A stretch of DNA of 64,000 nucleotides from Rheinheimera sp. (lineage in GTDB: Bacteria > Pseudomonadota > Gammaproteobacteria > Enterobacterales > Alteromonadaceae), in assembly GCA_003482455.1 (NCBI GenBank), contig DMYW01000037.1, positions 78,969 to 142,968 on the forward strand. The letters are read 5' to 3'. The notes beneath the pieces are model-generated. The model had not been told where the DNA came from, searched no databases, and saw nothing but the letters and a program-made list of their open reading frames with translations. Both the position numbers and the translations under genes were made by a program. This document shows, in pieces, positions 7,227 through 16,257 of this stretch. Numbering within the stretch: position 1 is the stretch's first letter; each line of letters opens with the position of its first letter.

Positions 7227-10055
7227 ATGAGTGATTACAAACACACCCTGAACCTGCCAGATACCGCCTTTGCGATGAAAGCGAATCTGGCACAACGTGA
7301 ACCGCAAATGTTGGCTGCGTGGACAGACGCTGATCTGTATGGCCAAATTCGCGCCGCGAAAAAGGGCAAAAAGACCTTTATTTTGCACGATGGCCCTCCG
7401 TACGCCAACGGCAACATTCATATCGGTCACGCGGTGAATAAAATCCTCAAAGACATTATCGTTAAAGCCAAAACCTTGGCTGATTTTGACGCGCCTTATG
7501 TGCCAGGTTGGGACTGTCACGGCCTGCCAATTGAACTGGTAGTCGAGAAAAAATATGGCAAGCCAGGTGTAAAACTATCGGCCGCTGAATTTCGCGAAAA
7601 ATGCCGCGAATACGCCTTAACGCAAATCGAAGCGCAAAAAACTGATTTTATCCGCTTAGGCGTTTTAGGTGATTGGAACAATCCATACCGCACCATGGAC
7701 TTCGCGTTTGAAGCCAATATCATCCGCTCATTGGGCCGAATTGTTAAAAATGGCCATTTGCATCAAGGCTTTAAACCTGTGCATTGGTGCACCGATTGCG
7801 GCTCGGCGTTAGCTGAAGCCGAAGTGGAATACCAAGACAAAGTATCTCCAGCTATCGACGTGCGTTTTGCGGTGGTTGATGCCGCTGTCGCCGATAAATT
7901 CGACCATCCAGCCGGTCATGCCGGCACTGGCCCGCTGTCGATTGTCATCTGGACCACCACGCCATGGACCATTCCAGCCAACCGTGCTGTGGCATTAAAC
8001 GCCGCCTTGCAATACAGCTTGGTGCAAGTGGAAGAAGGCCCACATGGCGCCGAGCGTCTGATTTTAGCCACCGACTTAGTCGCCGATGTGATGGCACGCG
8101 CTGGCATTGAAAAATACCATGCGCTGGGTTTTGCCAAAGGCGAAGCGCTGGAGTTGGTGAAACTCAAACACCCACTGTATGACTTCGAAGTGCCAGTGGT
8201 GCTTGGCGATCACGTGACGACGGATTCTGGTACTGGTGCAGTACACACGGCGCCTGGCCATGGTCAAGAAGACTTTGAAGTCGGCTTAAAATACGGTTTA
8301 GAAGTAGCAAACCCAGTTGGTGGTAATGGCGTGTATCTGCCAGATACGCCGCTGTTTGCCGGCCAACACGTGTTTAAAGCCAATGACTCGGTAGTGGAAG
8401 CACTCAAAGAGCGTGGTGCCTTGTTGGTGCATAAAGCCTACAAACACAGCTACCCACATTGCTGGCGCCACAAAACACCGATCATCTTCCGCGCGACGCC
8501 ACAATGGTTCGTCAGCATGGAACAAGCGGGTCTGCGTAGCACCTCGTTAAACGAAATCGAAAAAACCCGTTGGATCCCAGATTGGGGTCAACAACGGATT
8601 GAAAACATGGTTGCCGGTCGCCCAGATTGGTGTATCTCACGCCAGCGGACCTGGGGTGTGCCTATTGCCTTGTTTGTCGACAAAGACACCGGCGCTTTGC
8701 ATCCAAATAGCGAGGCGCTGATGGAGCAAGTGGCAGAGCGCGTGGAAAAAGCCGGCATTCAAGCTTGGTTTGATTTAGACGCAGCTGAACTGCTGGGCGC
8801 GGATGCCGCACAATACGTCAAAGTGACCGACACCTTGGACGTCTGGTTTGACTCGGGCGTCACGCACGCTTGTGTCATCGACCCACGCCCAGAATTTAAC
8901 GGCGCAACCCAAGCCGATTTGTATTTAGAAGGCTCGGATCAACACCGCGGCTGGTTTATGTCATCGTTAATGACTGGCGTGTCCATCAAAGGTCACGCAC
9001 CGTACAAACAAGTGCTGACGCACGGTTTCACCGTCGATGGCGAAGGCCGCAAGATGTCCAAGTCGCTTGGCAACGTGGTGTCGCCACAAGACGTGATGAA
9101 TAAGCTCGGCGCGGACATTTTACGTTTGTGGGTTGCCACCACCGACTACACCTCGGAGATGACGGTTTCCGATGAGATCCTAAACCGCGCTGCCGACAAA
9201 TACCGCCGCATCCGTAACACAGCTCGCTTTATTCTGGCGAACTTAAACGGCTTTAACCCAGACACCGATTTAGTGCCGCTGGATCAGTTGGTTGAATTAG
9301 ATCTGTGGATGGTGCAACGCGCCGCTGAGCTGCAACAAGAAATCGCCGCCGATTACGATGATTATCAGTTCCATTTGGTCAGCCAAAAACTGATGAACTT
9401 CTGTACCGTCGAACTTGGCAGCTTCTACTTAGACGTGATTAAAGACCGTCAATACACCGCCAAAACCGACGGCTTGGCGCGTCGCTCGTGCCAAACCGCA
9501 CTGTTCCACATCATCGAAGCGATGGTGCGTTGGATGGCGCCGGTGATGAGCTTTACCGCCCAAGAAATTTGGCAAGCGTTGCCAGCACGGCAAGAGCCGT
9601 TTGTCTTTACCGGTACTTGGTACAACGGTTTTGCGGACGTGCCAGCGGGTAAAGTCAGCGATGCGTTCTGGCGTCAATTGCTCGACGTACGCGCAGAAGT
9701 CAATAAAGTGCTCGAAGGTGTACGTAAAGAAGGTGCCATCGGTGCATCCTTGCAAGCCGAAGTGACCTTGTTTGCCGACGGTGAACTCGGCGCACAACTG
9801 GCGCAGCTGGGCGATGAATTACGCTTTGTGTTGATCACCTCCACCGCCGCTGTCGTACAAGATGCAGCACCAGCAGATGCCGTGGCGACCGGGATTGCCG
9901 GTTTGAGCGTGAAGGTGCAAGCCTCGACGGCGCCTAAGTGTGACCGCTGCTGGCATCACCGCCACGATGTGGGGGCCAATGCGGCCCACCCAAGCATCTG
10001 TGTGCGCTGTGTCGATAACGTCGAAGGCGAAGGCGAAAGCCGGGTATTTGCATAA
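7227..10055 (+). CDS. ileS: isoleucyl-tRNA synthetase
   Basis: Class I aminoacyl-tRNA synthetase of 942 residues that charges tRNA-Ile. It has the HIGH-type motif 'PYANGNIHIGHAVNK' near residue 58, the CP1 editing domain ('WTTTPWTIPANRA', 'HTAPGHGQEDFEVG'), and 'KMSKSLGNVV' near 603. The C-terminal zinc-finger part 'CDRCWHHRHDVG...CVRCVDN' is typical of the bacterial type 1 enzyme. I chose the ATG at 7227 ('MSDYKHTLNLPDT') by comparison with the family. Its TAA overlaps the lspA ATG by one base, so synthesis is probably coupled. A short intergenic region of 163 bases after ribF may hold a promoter. Confidence 0.98.
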   Translation: MSDYKHTLNLPDTAFAMKANLAQREPQMLAAWTDADLYGQIRAAKKGKKTFILHDGPPYANGNIHIGHAVNKILKDIIVKAKTLADFDAPYVPGWDCHGLPIELVVEKKYGKPGVKLSAAEFREKCREYALTQIEAQKTDFIRLGVLGDWNNPYRTMDFAFEANIIRSLGRIVKNGHLHQGFKPVHWCTDCGSALAEAEVEYQDKVSPAIDVRFAVVDAAVADKFDHPAGHAGTGPLSIVIWTTTPWTIPANRAVALNAALQYSLVQVEEGPHGAERLILATDLVADVMARAGIEKYHALGFAKGEALELVKLKHPLYDFEVPVVLGDHVTTDSGTGAVHTAPGHGQEDFEVGLKYGLEVANPVGGNGVYLPDTPLFAGQHVFKANDSVVEALKERGALLVHKAYKHSYPHCWRHKTPIIFRATPQWFVSMEQAGLRSTSLNEIEKTRWIPDWGQQRIENMVAGRPDWCISRQRTWGVPIALFVDKDTGALHPNSEALMEQVAERVEKAGIQAWFDLDAAELLGADAAQYVKVTDTLDVWFDSGVTHACVIDPRPEFNGATQADLYLEGSDQHRGWFMSSLMTGVSIKGHAPYKQVLTHGFTVDGEGRKMSKSLGNVVSPQDVMNKLGADILRLWVATTDYTSEMTVSDEILNRAADKYRRIRNTARFILANLNGFNPDTDLVPLDQLVELDLWMVQRAAELQQEIAADYDDYQFHLVSQKLMNFCTVELGSFYLDVIKDRQYTAKTDGLARRSCQTALFHIIEAMVRWMAPVMSFTAQEIWQALPARQEPFVFTGTWYNGFADVPAGKVSDAFWRQLLDVRAEVNKVLEGVRKEGAIGASLQAEVTLFADGELGAQLAQLGDELRFVLITSTAAVVQDAAPADAVATGIAGLSVKVQASTAPKCDRCWHHRHDVGANAAHPSICVRCVDNVEGEGESRVFA

Positions 10056-10555
10056 TGCAGTTATTTAAAGAAACAGGCTGGCGCTACTGGTGGCTGGCAT
10101 TGGTGTGGTTGGTTACTGACCAACTCACCAAACTTTGGGTGATTAGTCGTTTTGAACTGGGCGAGTCTATCAACTTGTTACCGGTATTTAGTTTTACCTA
10201 TGTCCGTAACTATGGCGCTGCGTTTTCTTTTTTGGGCGACGCAGACGGTTGGCAACGCTGGTTATTTACCGGCATCGCCGTGGTGGCAGCTGTGGTATTA
10301 AGCGTCTGGTTAAGTCGTTTGAATAAAAGCCAGTGGAAACTGTCACTGGCGTTAGTGTCAATTGTCGCCGGTGCTATTGGTAACTTAATTGATCGGGTCA
10401 GTTACGGCTACGTGGTTGATTTTCTGCATGTATTTTACCAAGAGTGGAGCTATCCAGTATTTAACATCGCCGACTGCGCCATATGCATTGGTGCCGGCTT
10501 GCTGATTTGGGATAGTTTCACGGAACAACCGAAAGCGTCGGAGAGCAAAGCATGA
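10055..10555 (+). CDS. lspA: lipoprotein signal peptidase (signal peptidase II)
   Basis: Inner-membrane aspartyl protease that removes signal peptides from diacylglyceryl-modified prolipoproteins. It has 166 residues and four hydrophobic segments. Catalytic aspartates are Asp113 in 'GNLIDRV' and Asp140 in 'FNIADCAI'. The conserved 'NYGAAFSFL' motif is present. It overlaps ileS by one base and fkpB by four bases (ATGA), so it lies in a tightly coupled run. Confidence 0.97.
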   Translation: MQLFKETGWRYWWLALVWLVTDQLTKLWVISRFELGESINLLPVFSFTYVRNYGAAFSFLGDADGWQRWLFTGIAVVAAVVLSVWLSRLNKSQWKLSLALVSIVAGAIGNLIDRVSYGYVVDFLHVFYQEWSYPVFNIADCAICIGAGLLIWDSFTEQPKASESKA

Positions 10556-10980
10556 TAGGTGCAAGCAGTACTGTCATTTTTCATTTTGATATCAAACTCG
10601 CCGACGGCAGCGCCGCCGAAAGTACTCGGGTGCACAACAAACCAGCCAAGAGCCAAATGGGCGATGGCTCTTTGTCACCAGCCTTTGAAGCGCAGCTAAT
10701 GGGATTAACCGCAGGCGATAGCAAAACCTTCACGCTGGAGCCGCAAGACGCCTTTGGTATGCCAAACCCAGATAACATTTATTATGTCGATCGCAGCCGT
10801 TTTTCCTTAGAAGCTCCAGCACAAGTCGGCATGATTATCGGCTTTGCGATGCCAGATGGTTCGGAATTGCCGGGCTTAGTACGCGAAGTGGTTGGTGATT
10901 CGGTAACGATTGATTTTAACCATCCGCTGGCCGGGCAGACCTTGACCTTCAATGTCGAAATTGTTCAGGTGATCAACTAA
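10552..10980 (+). CDS. fkpB: FKBP-type peptidyl-prolyl isomerase FkpB (SlpA)
   Basis: Short SlyD-like FKBP proline isomerase and chaperone of 142 residues. It shows 'GDGSLSPAFEAQLMGLTAGDSKTFTLEP', the FKBP core strand with the SlyD-type insert-in-flap region, and 'PDNIYYVDRS' in the flap domain. It lacks SlyD's histidine-rich tail, which separates it from SlyD. It lies between lspA and ispH as in E. coli and Pseudomonas. The ATG overlaps the lspA stop. Confidence 0.95.
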   Translation: MIGASSTVIFHFDIKLADGSAAESTRVHNKPAKSQMGDGSLSPAFEAQLMGLTAGDSKTFTLEPQDAFGMPNPDNIYYVDRSRFSLEAPAQVGMIIGFAMPDGSELPGLVREVVGDSVTIDFNHPLAGQTLTFNVEIVQVIN

Positions 10981-10982
10981 TT

Positions 10983-11912
10983 ATGGATATTTTTCTCGCC
11001 AATCCGCGTGGCTTTTGTGCCGGTGTTGACCGCGCTATCAGCATTGTGTCGCGTGCCTTAGAGTTGTACGAACCGCCGATTTATGTGCGTCACGAAGTGG
11101 TGCATAACAAGTTTGTGGTTGACGGTCTGCGCCGCGCTGGCGCTGTGTTTGTCGATGAACTTGACGAAGTGCCTGATGGCAATATCGTGATTTTCTCGGC
11201 ACATGGTGTGTCACAAGCCGTGCGTGAAACCGCCAAACAACGTGGTTTAAAAGTGTTTGACGCCACTTGCCCGCTAGTCACCAAAGTGCATATGGAAGTC
11301 ACCCGTGCCAGTCGCAAAGGTGTGGAGTGTATTCTGATTGGCCATGCAGGCCATCCAGAAGTGGAAGGCACTATGGGCCAATATGACAACCCAGAAGGCG
11401 GGATTTATTTGGTCGAGTCGGTCGATGACGTCGCCAAGCTGCAAGTAAAAAATCCAACAGAGTTGTGTTTTTCTAGCCAAACTACACTGTCGGTCGATGA
11501 CACGGCCGATGTGATCGATGCGCTACGGCAAAAATTTCCAGACATCGAAGGCCCACGCAAAGACGATATTTGTTACGCCACGCAAAACCGCCAAGATGCG
11601 GTACGTGAGTTGTCTGCCAAAGTCGACTTATTGTTAGTGGTCGGTGCTAAAAACAGCAGTAACTCCAACCGTTTACGCGAATTGGCTGAAAAAATGGGCT
11701 GCACCGCGTACCTGATTGATACCTCCGCCGATATTCAGCGTGAATGGTTAGATGGGGTCAAGGCCGTTGGTGTAACTGCTGGAGCCTCGGCGCCAGAAGT
11801 GCTGGTGCAACAAGTTGTGCAGCAATTGACCACTTGGGGCGGCAAGCAGGTGATTGAACATCCTGGCCGCGAAGAAAACGTGGTGTTTGCTGTGCCGGCG
11901 GAATTGCGTTAA
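10983..11912 (+). CDS. ispH: 4-hydroxy-3-methylbut-2-enyl diphosphate reductase
   Basis: Last enzyme of the MEP isoprenoid pathway, giving IPP and DMAPP; a 4Fe-4S protein. It has 309 residues. Cluster-binding cysteines are visible in 'PRGFCAGVDRA' (Cys12), 'DATCPLVTKVH' (Cys96) and 'DDICYATQNRQ' (about 197). The active-site 'EGT' (Glu in 'HPEVEGTMGQ') and 'NSSNSNRL' motifs are also present. It starts two bases after the fkpB stop. It is the last gene of the conserved murJ-ispH run. In Pseudomonas the minor pilin genes follow directly; here a two-component pair intervenes. Confidence 0.98.
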   Translation: MDIFLANPRGFCAGVDRAISIVSRALELYEPPIYVRHEVVHNKFVVDGLRRAGAVFVDELDEVPDGNIVIFSAHGVSQAVRETAKQRGLKVFDATCPLVTKVHMEVTRASRKGVECILIGHAGHPEVEGTMGQYDNPEGGIYLVESVDDVAKLQVKNPTELCFSSQTTLSVDDTADVIDALRQKFPDIEGPRKDDICYATQNRQDAVRELSAKVDLLLVVGAKNSSNSNRLRELAEKMGCTAYLIDTSADIQREWLDGVKAVGVTAGASAPEVLVQQVVQQLTTWGGKQVIEHPGREENVVFAVPAELR

Positions 11913-11915
11913 ATC

Positions 11916-12944
11916 ATGGGGCTGTCGATGGATGCGCGCAGCCCGTCTCTCACGCCGCTGATCCCAGAGTTTTGTAAAGCGGCGACTGTGCTGCGTTTGG
12001 TGATGTTAGCGCAGGCAGTGGCAATCGTATTGGCATTGGTGCCTGGCACACATGATGAGTTTTGGTCGCGGCTCGGCTTTATCTCGCTGTTTGTCCATTG
12101 GATTTTGCTACTGCTGGCGGCTGTGTTGTGTTGGTTTCGCCAACCGCTTTCCACTGTGCGCCCTAGTTTGTTGGGTTATCTTGTCCTACTGATTTTGCTC
12201 GTGATCACTGGCTTGGTCAGTAGCCTAGTGTATCGCTGGATCCCTCAGCCTGAATTATCGTTGGAAGCCTTTTTGCTGCAAACCATGCTGATAGCCCTCA
12301 TCACAGGGGGGATTGGTGTGATGATGTTTAGTCTGTACGTGCAGCACTCTTGGCGCTTGGATGCACAATCTCGTGCTGAATTCGAAGCGTTGCAAGCCCG
12401 TATTCAGCCGCATTTTCTGTTTAATAGCTTAAACACAGCAGCTGAGTTGATTCACAGCGATCCTGATGCGGCAGAAACCGCCTTGCTGGATTTAAGTAGC
12501 CTGTTTCGCGCGGCATTGCAGGCGGGGTCAGCAATTAGTTTGCAGCAAGAACTGGAATTAGGTCGTCAATACTTGGCATTGGAGCACTGGCGATTGGGCG
12601 AGCGGTTGCAAATTGATTGGCAAGTGACACCTTCATTACCGGTAATCAACCTACCTTGCTTAACGCTACAACCTCTGTTGGAGAACGCGGTACGTCATGG
12701 CATTGAACCCAACGCAGAAGCGGGGTGGGTACGTCTAAGTACACATGTCAGTCGCTCGTCGTTGACATTATTGATTGAAAACAGTGTAGGCGTGCATAAA
12801 AGCCATCATGCCGGCCACGGCATGGCGCTTGAAAATATTCGCCGGCGGCTGGAGCTGATGTTTGGTGAAAACGCCGCCTGCACTTTGGCACAAAGTGATG
12901 GCAGCTTTCGTGTGAAGTTGGTGATCCCATTGGAGGCCGCATGA
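11916..12944 (+). CDS. LytS-type sensor histidine kinase, FimS/AlgZ-like
   Basis: Membrane kinase of 342 residues. The N-terminal 145 residues contain four likely membrane segments (about 27-45, 57-73, 85-105 and 120-142) and little periplasmic sequence. A His_kinase domain follows with 'QARIQPHFLFNSLNTAAEL'; the phosphoacceptor is His166. The C-terminal ATPase domain has an N-box 'LENAVRHGI' and a G-box 'HGMALENIRRRL'. It starts three bases after ispH, so it may be co-transcribed with it. A second ATG at 11928 is possible. The stop overlaps the regulator gene (ATGA). Topology and partner resemble Pseudomonas FimS (AlgZ), which acts on type IV pilus genes. The signal is unknown. Confidence 0.85.
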   Translation: MGLSMDARSPSLTPLIPEFCKAATVLRLVMLAQAVAIVLALVPGTHDEFWSRLGFISLFVHWILLLLAAVLCWFRQPLSTVRPSLLGYLVLLILLVITGLVSSLVYRWIPQPELSLEAFLLQTMLIALITGGIGVMMFSLYVQHSWRLDAQSRAEFEALQARIQPHFLFNSLNTAAELIHSDPDAAETALLDLSSLFRAALQAGSAISLQQELELGRQYLALEHWRLGERLQIDWQVTPSLPVINLPCLTLQPLLENAVRHGIEPNAEAGWVRLSTHVSRSSLTLLIENSVGVHKSHHAGHGMALENIRRRLELMFGENAACTLAQSDGSFRVKLVIPLEAA

Positions 12945-13639
12945 ACGTAATGATCGTTGATGATGAACCTTTGGCTCGCGCACGGTTACGTCGATTATTG
13001 GAACCCTTGTTGGTGGACCTTCAGTTGTCTGATGCATGCAATGCTGCCGAAGCGTTGCAGATTGCTAAAACGACCCAAATTGAGTTGGCCTTTGTTGATA
13101 TGGCTATGCCGGGGGATTCGGGTTTGGTGTTGGCCGCACAGTTGCGGCAACTACAGCCAACGATCAATCTGATCTTTGTCACCGCGCATGCCGAGTATGC
13201 GTTGGATGCTTACCGCGTGGCGCCTCTAGATTATCTATTAAAACCGGTAAGCCGAGACCGCCTGCTGGAGTCGTTGAGTCGAGTGCAACGTGCCCAGCCT
13301 GCAACTGAGGCGTCCTTGCTGTACAAACAAGGTACGACGACTGGTCGGTTATTGCTGCGGGATGTGGTGTTGTTTCAAGCCGATGACAAATATGTGCGAG
13401 CAGTAACCACCCATGGTGACATTTTGTTAGATCAGAGTCTTAAGCAACTTGAACAGTTGTTTGCCGGTGTCTTGCTGCGCATCCATCGCAATACAGTAGT
13501 TCCCAAAGCGCGGATTTCGCACCTTCGGCAAACTGCCGATGGTCGCCACCAGCTGGTGTTGCACGGTAGCGAGCTGACACCGGAAATCAGTCGTCGCGAA
13601 TTGGCAAATGTACGGCAACAGCTGCAACATCCAGTTTAA
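12941..13639 (+). CDS. LytTR-family response regulator, AlgR-like
   Basis: Two-domain regulator of 232 residues. The receiver domain (1-120) has the acidic pair 'DDE' at 7-9, phosphoacceptor Asp53 in 'FVDMAMPG', Thr in 'FVTAHAEYA' and Lys in 'LLKPV'. A LytTR DNA-binding domain (about 135-230) contains 'DDKYVRA' and 'LLRIHRNTVV', typical of AlgR and LytR. It is translationally coupled to the kinase. It sits 124 bases upstream of fimU. In Pseudomonas, AlgR directly activates the same minor pilin operon from a distance, so here the regulator is probably adjacent to its target. Target identity is inference. Confidence 0.88.
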   Translation: MNVMIVDDEPLARARLRRLLEPLLVDLQLSDACNAAEALQIAKTTQIELAFVDMAMPGDSGLVLAAQLRQLQPTINLIFVTAHAEYALDAYRVAPLDYLLKPVSRDRLLESLSRVQRAQPATEASLLYKQGTTTGRLLLRDVVLFQADDKYVRAVTTHGDILLDQSLKQLEQLFAGVLLRIHRNTVVPKARISHLRQTADGRHQLVLHGSELTPEISRRELANVRQQLQHPV

Positions 13640-13763
13640 AAAAACGTCCAAATTCCCACCGTTTATCGGCGGTTCTGACCGCTAGTCGGCTGTCGATTGC
13701 AGTTGCTTATGAACTTTTGTATTGATAGAGCACTATAAAAAGTTGCAGTGAAAGGAACGTCGC
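13640..13763 (+). promoter_or_regulatory. minor pilin operon promoter region with AlgR-like box
   Basis: The gap before fimU contains ACCGTTTATC (13658-13667), which differs at two positions from the Pseudomonas AlgR core ACCGTTCGTC. Directly after it is an inverted repeat GCGGT-TCTG-ACCGC (13669-13682). An AT-rich ACTATAAAA (about 13731) could be the -10 region. All assignments are by eye. Confidence 0.4.
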
Positions 13764-14318
13764 ATGAACAGATGGCGCCACCTCGCAGGTTTCACCTTGA
13801 TGGAACTGATGGTTGTTTTAGCCATAATTGGCATCGGGATGTTGGTCGCAGTACCAAGTTACCAAGGTATGGTTGAACGAAATCGCCTTTCTTCTCAAGT
13901 GAATGAGTTTCAAACCGCATTTAACTACGCGCGTAGTGAAGCCATCCGTCTCAATACCTATGTCGTGTTATGCCAAAGTATTGATGGCACTGTGTGCTCA
14001 TCGCCGACTTCAGGGGTGTGGGCTGGCTGGTTGGTGCGAACTGCGGGAGCGGCGCCAGGCGGCGAAACTGGCCCGGTGTTGCGCTCAGTTCAATATGGGG
14101 AATCGAATGTAGTGATGACTTCTGATGCATTGTTGGCAAGCAACAGCCATGCAATCCGCTTTAGTCCACAAGGGTTAATCCGCAGCTACGCCAATAGCTC
14201 CCCTCTATCCTCCGCAGTGAAGTTTTGTGTCAATGATGACTCAAACACCGTCTATCAATTGCAGTTCAGCTCTGGCGGTCAATCGACCGTAGAGTTGATT
14301 AGCGAACAGTGTAATTAA
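13764..14318 (+). CDS. fimU: type IV minor pilin FimU (GspH/FimT family)
   Basis: Minor pilin of 184 residues. After a 9-residue leader 'MNRWRHLAG', cut by PilD, the mature protein starts 'FTLMELMVVLAIIGIGMLV' with Glu5. A GspH-type globular domain follows with 'ARSEAIRLNTYVVLCQS' and a cysteine pair ending in 'SEQCN'. FimU belongs to the tip-priming complex with PilV, PilW, PilX and PilE. AAAGGAA lies just before the ATG. It is the first gene of the operon downstream of the two-component pair. FimT is the alternative name within the same family. Confidence 0.9.
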   Translation: MNRWRHLAGFTLMELMVVLAIIGIGMLVAVPSYQGMVERNRLSSQVNEFQTAFNYARSEAIRLNTYVVLCQSIDGTVCSSPTSGVWAGWLVRTAGAAPGGETGPVLRSVQYGESNVVMTSDALLASNSHAIRFSPQGLIRSYANSSPLSSAVKFCVNDDSNTVYQLQFSSGGQSTVELISEQCN

Positions 14319-14328
14319 GGAGTTCACC

Positions 14329-14778
14329 ATGGGATTGAGTCGCCAAGCCGGTGTATCGTTGATTGAATTAATGCTTGCGATGCTAGTGTTGTCCATCGGG
14401 CTCTTGGGTGTTGCAGGTTTGCAAAGCACGACCATTCGTAACAGCTACAGTTCACAGCAACGTGCCGTCGCAATTACGTTAGCAACTAGTATGGCAGAGC
14501 GCATCCGCGCCAACGCTACTGCAGCTGCAGGAGGAGGCTTTGCATTAACGAAAACGTGCACTATTCCATCCGTTGGTGGTGGGATTGTTAGTTACGAATT
14601 TAATGCCTGGCTGACCGAAATAAAATCCTCTTTAGGCCGCGCGACAGACTCTTCGTCATGCGGGCAAATAACCTACAGCAATGCCAACAGAACTTATACC
14701 GTTTCTGTATTTTGGGATGACTCTCGTGCTCTTGGTGGCCAAGCTGCAACCAGCTACAGCTATATGGTGAGAATATGA
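14329..14778 (+). CDS. pilV: type IV minor pilin PilV
   Basis: Minor pilin of 149 residues. Leader 'MGLSRQAG' is followed by 'VSLIELMLAMLVLSIGLLG', with Glu5 and the PilV-type 'GVAGLQ' after it. The conserved 'ALTLATSMAERIRAN'-like segment here reads 'AITLATSMAERIRAN', diagnostic for PilV. AAGGAG lies seven bases before the ATG. The stop overlaps the pilW start (ATGA). The order fimU-pilV-pilW-pilX-pilY1-pilE supports the call. Confidence 0.92.
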   Translation: MGLSRQAGVSLIELMLAMLVLSIGLLGVAGLQSTTIRNSYSSQQRAVAITLATSMAERIRANATAAAGGGFALTKTCTIPSVGGGIVSYEFNAWLTEIKSSLGRATDSSSCGQITYSNANRTYTVSVFWDDSRALGGQAATSYSYMVRI

Positions 14779-15737
14779 TGCGCTCTAGACATAACCGAGG
14801 TTTTACACTAACCGAAGTGATGATTGGGTTGGTGTTGTCAGCGTTTTTAATCGGTGGCGTGGTCAACGTATACGTCAGTAACCAGCGCACGGCAACAGCC
14901 CAAAATTTGTTATCGCAAATGCAGCAGACGACACAAATTACCTTTCAATTGTTGAGTCATGATTTGCAACATGCCGGCTTTTCTGGGTGTGCCAATATGC
15001 TAGCAAACCGTGTCGTCAACGTGTTAAATCCGGTAGGTGGCGCACAGCCTTGGTGGGCACAATGGACGGGCGGTGTTCGTGGTTATGAGGCAGGTAATGT
15101 TCCCGCTTTTGCAGCTGGCATCAATGCTTTAGGTGGCACCGACGGCATCCAAGTGATGTATGGCCGTGGTAGTAGTGTTTCTGTAGTCTCCCATAACGTC
15201 GCTAATAACCCTCCTATGGTCGTCAATCAAAACACAAATGTGATCCGCACCGGCGATATAGTGCTTGGCTGTGATTCAAGAATGGCGGTGATTTTTCAAG
15301 CAACATCAGTGATTGGAAATTCGATCAGTCATGCGGTTGGACCTGGTGGCACTCCAGGTAATGCCACGCTGAACTTTGGTTTTGGCGCTAACGGCGTCAA
15401 CATCCAGCAAAGCTTAGCTCCGGATGGCGGCACTGTGATACCGCTGGAATCTGTCGGTTGGTATGTGGGTCAAGATGGCGAAAGTGATCCAGCGCTGTAT
15501 CGGGTCAGTCTTTGGAACAATGAAATGCGTACCGAAAAGATCTTAGACAACGTCGCTGATCTGCAGGTGAAGTATTTGACGTCCGGTGCCAATAACTACG
15601 TCGATGCAACCGCAGTTGCCAATTGGGAAAGTGTGGTCGCCGTGAAGATGACTCTGACAATGGGCACGTCTGACAAAGTTGAAATTGCCGAAGCGATGCG
15701 TAAAAGCACGACAGTCGTCAATCTTCGGAATCACTAA
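14775..15737 (+). CDS. pilW: type IV minor pilin PilW
   Basis: Minor pilin of 320 residues. Leader 'MMRSRHNRG' is followed by 'FTLTEVMIGLVLSAFLIGG', with Glu5. The long globular domain includes 'LLSHDLQHAGFSGCAN', the typical PilW 'R/HDLRxAGxxGC' signature, and ends in a pseudopilin-like 'VVAVKMTLTMGTSDKVE' region. Either of two adjacent ATG codons may start it. It overlaps pilV by four bases and is followed by AAGGAGG for pilX. Confidence 0.93.
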   Translation: MMRSRHNRGFTLTEVMIGLVLSAFLIGGVVNVYVSNQRTATAQNLLSQMQQTTQITFQLLSHDLQHAGFSGCANMLANRVVNVLNPVGGAQPWWAQWTGGVRGYEAGNVPAFAAGINALGGTDGIQVMYGRGSSVSVVSHNVANNPPMVVNQNTNVIRTGDIVLGCDSRMAVIFQATSVIGNSISHAVGPGGTPGNATLNFGFGANGVNIQQSLAPDGGTVIPLESVGWYVGQDGESDPALYRVSLWNNEMRTEKILDNVADLQVKYLTSGANNYVDATAVANWESVVAVKMTLTMGTSDKVEIAEAMRKSTTVVNLRNH

Positions 15738-15746
15738 GGAGGAGCT

Positions 15747-16244
15747 ATGTTGCGTTGGAAGAGACAACAGGGTGTCGCATTGGTGATCAGTTTATTGATG
15801 CTGGTCGCGATCACATTACTGGCTGTCAGCGCTCTGCGAAATACAGTGTTGCAAGAGAAAATGGCCGGTAATCTGACCGATGCCGAAATTTCTCGGCAGG
15901 TTGTTGAAATGACATTAAATCAAGTTGCTGGGCAACTGCCACCAGTCAATGCACCAGCTTGGTTTGTCCAAGCGATCCCAGCCCCCGTTCAAGGGACGCC
16001 AGATGTATGGAAAAATTCAGCATTTTGGAACAATGCAGGGCAAGTCGTAGTCGCCGTCAATGGGCGTAACTATACGGGCCAGTACATTGTTGAAAACTTA
16101 GGTTTTTGGACTAGTCGGCAAGATCCGACCTGCAAGCCCAAAGAAAATCCACTGTGTGAACGACAAACTTACCGTATCACAGCACGCAATCAGCCGGTCG
16201 AAGGTCGAGCTGCAGTGATGATGCAAGTGATTTGGCGGATGTAG
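15747..16244 (+). CDS. pilX: type IV minor pilin PilX
   Basis: Minor pilin of 165 residues. Leader 'MLRWKRQQG' is followed by 'VALVISLLMLVAITLLAVS'. Position 5 is Ile rather than Glu, as is normal for PilX and its type II secretion counterpart GspK, which cap the pseudopilus tip. 'EKMAGNLTDAEISRQ' is the PilX signature (usually 'EKMAGNxRD'). AAGGAGG lies immediately upstream. It lies between pilW and pilY1. Confidence 0.92.
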   Translation: MLRWKRQQGVALVISLLMLVAITLLAVSALRNTVLQEKMAGNLTDAEISRQVVEMTLNQVAGQLPPVNAPAWFVQAIPAPVQGTPDVWKNSAFWNNAGQVVVAVNGRNYTGQYIVENLGFWTSRQDPTCKPKENPLCERQTYRITARNQPVEGRAAVMMQVIWRM

Positions 16245-16257
16245 TCAAGGAGTAGCA

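Noticed and set aside
15747..16244. PilX without Glu5 as an anomaly
   Set aside because: Lack of Glu5 is normal for PilX and GspK family members.
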